Shown here piece by piece: positions 62,156 to 64,000 of a stretch of DNA of 64,000 nucleotides (its first letter is position 1; the number at the start of each line of letters is the position of its first letter). A program made the translations under genes and the position numbers. Origin of the DNA: Morchella semilibera (taxonomy: Eukaryota; Ascomycota; Pezizomycetes; Pezizales; Morchellaceae); NCBI GenBank assembly GCA_009192285.1, contig CM018606.1, positions 62,001 through 126,000 on the forward strand. The letters are read 5' to 3'. The notes beneath the pieces were generated by a model. That model saw only the letters and a list, made by a program, of their open reading frames with translations, searched no databases and had not been told where the DNA came from.

Positions 62156-64000
62156 CTACTCAAAGAACATTTCGTCTAGGAAGGGATTTGAAAACAGCTT
62201 CTGTAGGTCCTCTAGTCCCCAGCCCTGCTCAGCTCCGATTCCCTCAAGTACAACGAGGAATTGGGGGATCTCATCCTTATACGACACGTTCTTTAAATAT
62301 TCCTTCCAATCGGTACCATTAATTGTCATTCCTTGCCTGTTCAAAAGTCAATTAGTATAGAGATCAAGCACCCACCGGGGCAATATATACCATTCCTTCG
62401 CCCAATGCGGGCGAGTGTTGAGTAACGCTCCGTCTTGCGTAGTATAGCTCATCCATTTATCCGCGATCTTTTGAGCAAATGGAGCCCACGAACCATCGGC
62501 TGCGGCTGGCATAGTAGTCAATACTTCAATACTGGCCGTTCCAAAGCTGTTTCCGGTCTGCGGTGCCATAATTATATCACTGTCGCCCATAATTCTTAAT
62601 TCGAGCGCAATCCTCATAGGCGCACTATCGTCGGCATAGACAATCTCTATAGCATCCCACCATGCCTTTTGTACGACAGTCCAGTCGGGCTTAGCTGGGT
62701 CATCTGCGAGCGCTGGTATTGGGATCTGGAGCTCAATGTCCCGGACCCGCATGTTTTGGACCCCACGGCGGAAGTGGATTGCGTCAATTAGGTATGTTTT
62801 AACGTCGGAGTCTGGGAGACCCAGCATTGCAGCGGTGGCTATACAGAAAATTAACTTATTGTATATCATAGAAAATAGGGTACGAGAAGGCCTACAGAGT
62901 ATCACAGCCTGCCAATGACCCGGGAACGCTCGGAAGAGTGGGTCATCATTAATGACGCCTCCAAGCCATCCTTGAATCCATTGGTTGAACTGGTCGAGGG
63001 CTGAAGGGTAATCGATTACTCCCGTGGAATCATCAGTATTATTCCTAAACCAAGGTATAAAGTCAGCTATATCTATATGGCTCTACTCTACCATTTGCTT
63101 GCTAACCAGACGTTCACAAAACCCCTGTCTTGGTAAGGAAACCAAAAATATTCTGAGTAGTAGGAATTCTCTGCCTTCGAAATAAAGTCCAGTCTTGCTT
63201 CCTCAAGCTGCGCATCAGTGTAAGTCTCTCTGATTGCCTCTGGAACAATATATCCCTTCGGTGGTGGAATTGTAAGGCCAATCTCAGGCTTCGCTGGTTG
63301 CATGTTCGCGTAGGTCATGGCATCCAACTCAAGTGTTACATGGGTAACAACACCTACAAAGTATACTCAGTCTTGTAGTGTACGGTCTCTGATAGTGGAC
63401 TTACCCAAGAGTCCAAAGGCGCCAGCTGCAGCCTTGAGCTTATCTGGGTCAGATACAGCTTGATGTACGCCATTGACATCAACATATTCAACTTGGCGGA
63501 CAAGATCACTCAGTGTTTTGTGCATGATTCCTCCCCCGTGACATATAGGCGCGTTCGAACCACCGTAAGTGATTCTTTTTTTTTGGTGTCATATTAGTTC
63601 TTGCTAATCAAACCTCCATAAGGGGGATAGACTCACTCAACCATGACAACATTTGAAGGCACAGTCCAAGCGTTGTTTGTAATGGCCCATCTTCTAAACT
63701 CTTCGTTCGTAACTGCAGCACCAAGCCTCACAAGTCTTTTCTTCCCACCGGAACCAGAAACATCTTCTGGTGCTAACTCAATCTGCTTGAATTCGTTTGC
63801 AGCGTTTGAGGCAGCATTGGGTAGAATGGCTGAAGGGTCAGGGACAGAGGTAGCGGTCTTCAAATCTAGCATGGATACGAATATATGCCCAGTTTGGGAA
63901 TACATGTCACCCCACGTGTGCCGGTACCCTGCAGCGCGCACCCGAAGTCCCTGAGCTTTTGCCCAGGTGATCAGGTTCTGCAATCCTTTGACAGTGGTTG
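62156..64000 (-). CDS. FAD-dependent aldonolactone-oxidase-like enzyme, 5' end outside window
   Basis: Six exons in the window, on the minus strand: 64000-63637 (open at the edge), 63574-63405, 63353-63092, 63044-62896, 62838-62391 and 62336-62156. All borders are GT-AG and in phase. The first part is a PCMH-type FAD-binding domain: VKGLQNLITWAKAQGLRVRA, AGYRHTWGDMY, RLVRLGAAVTNEEF and the ITYGGSNAPICHGGG loop, ending in FGLLGVVTHVTLEL. The C-terminal part resembles the D-arabinono-1,4-lactone oxidase domain, with the conserved RPHWAKEW box near the end. The family (ALO, gulonolactone and alditol oxidases) oxidises sugar lactones or polyols and yields hydrogen peroxide. Whether His or Cys links FAD covalently cannot be told, because the N-terminus is missing. 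It appears intact. Confidence 0.88.

Noticed and set aside
56346-64000. Secondary-metabolite cluster (methyltransferase plus FAD oxidase)
   Set aside because: The genes are over 4 kb apart, and no synthase, transporter or regulator is seen. The oxidase looks like a sugar-lactone oxidase, so a cluster is not supported.

Overview
The window looks like accessory, repeat-rich DNA from a filamentous ascomycete (Pezizomycotina). The grounds are two receptor-like proteins of the fungal PTH11/rhodopsin type, a LaeA-like methyltransferase, a free-standing N-terminal domain of the fungal STAND/NLR kind, a Gypsy element, and many short introns (about 45-130 bases) with GTAAGT-like donors. Species cannot be told from the sequence alone.

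Layout. 1-2.24 kb: two minus-strand genes that look like part of a Helitron-like element, a DUF6570-like Rep/helicase N-terminus running off the left edge and, 110 bases upstream of it, a four-exon protein with an RPA2/Stn1-like OB fold. 2.2-11.05 kb: gene-poor, with a 99-base MITE with perfect terminal inverted repeats and a possible 53-codon ORF. 11.05-18.81 kb: a Ty3/Gypsy LTR element with nearly identical 310-base LTRs. 18.8-23.3 kb: relic-like DNA with a second MITE of the same end type and simple repeats. 23.29-25.73 kb (minus): a nine-exon Hsp70-like ATPase of 616 residues. 27.46-28.70 kb (plus): a three-exon orphan protein of 304 residues. 29.68-30.81 kb (minus): a fungal STAND N-terminal-domain protein without an NTPase. 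35.72-37.51 kb and 46.76-48.30 kb (both minus): two seven-helix PTH11-like receptors, the first needing a 5-base micro-exon. 44.42-44.94 kb: a 520-base foldback element. 56.35-57.87 kb (minus): a nine-exon LaeA-like methyltransferase. 62.16-64.00 kb (minus): an FAD-dependent aldonolactone-oxidase-like enzyme cut by the right edge.

I rebuilt the exon structures by hand. In every host gene listed, the summed exon lengths stay in frame, so these genes look intact. They are typical accessory-genome functions (sensing, chaperone, immunity-like, redox and methyl transfer) and nothing shows that they form one pathway. The most unusual signals are the OB-fold gene beside the Helitron Rep, the 5-base exon, the palindromic foldback element, and a strong excess of the palindrome TACATGTA in the non-coding DNA.
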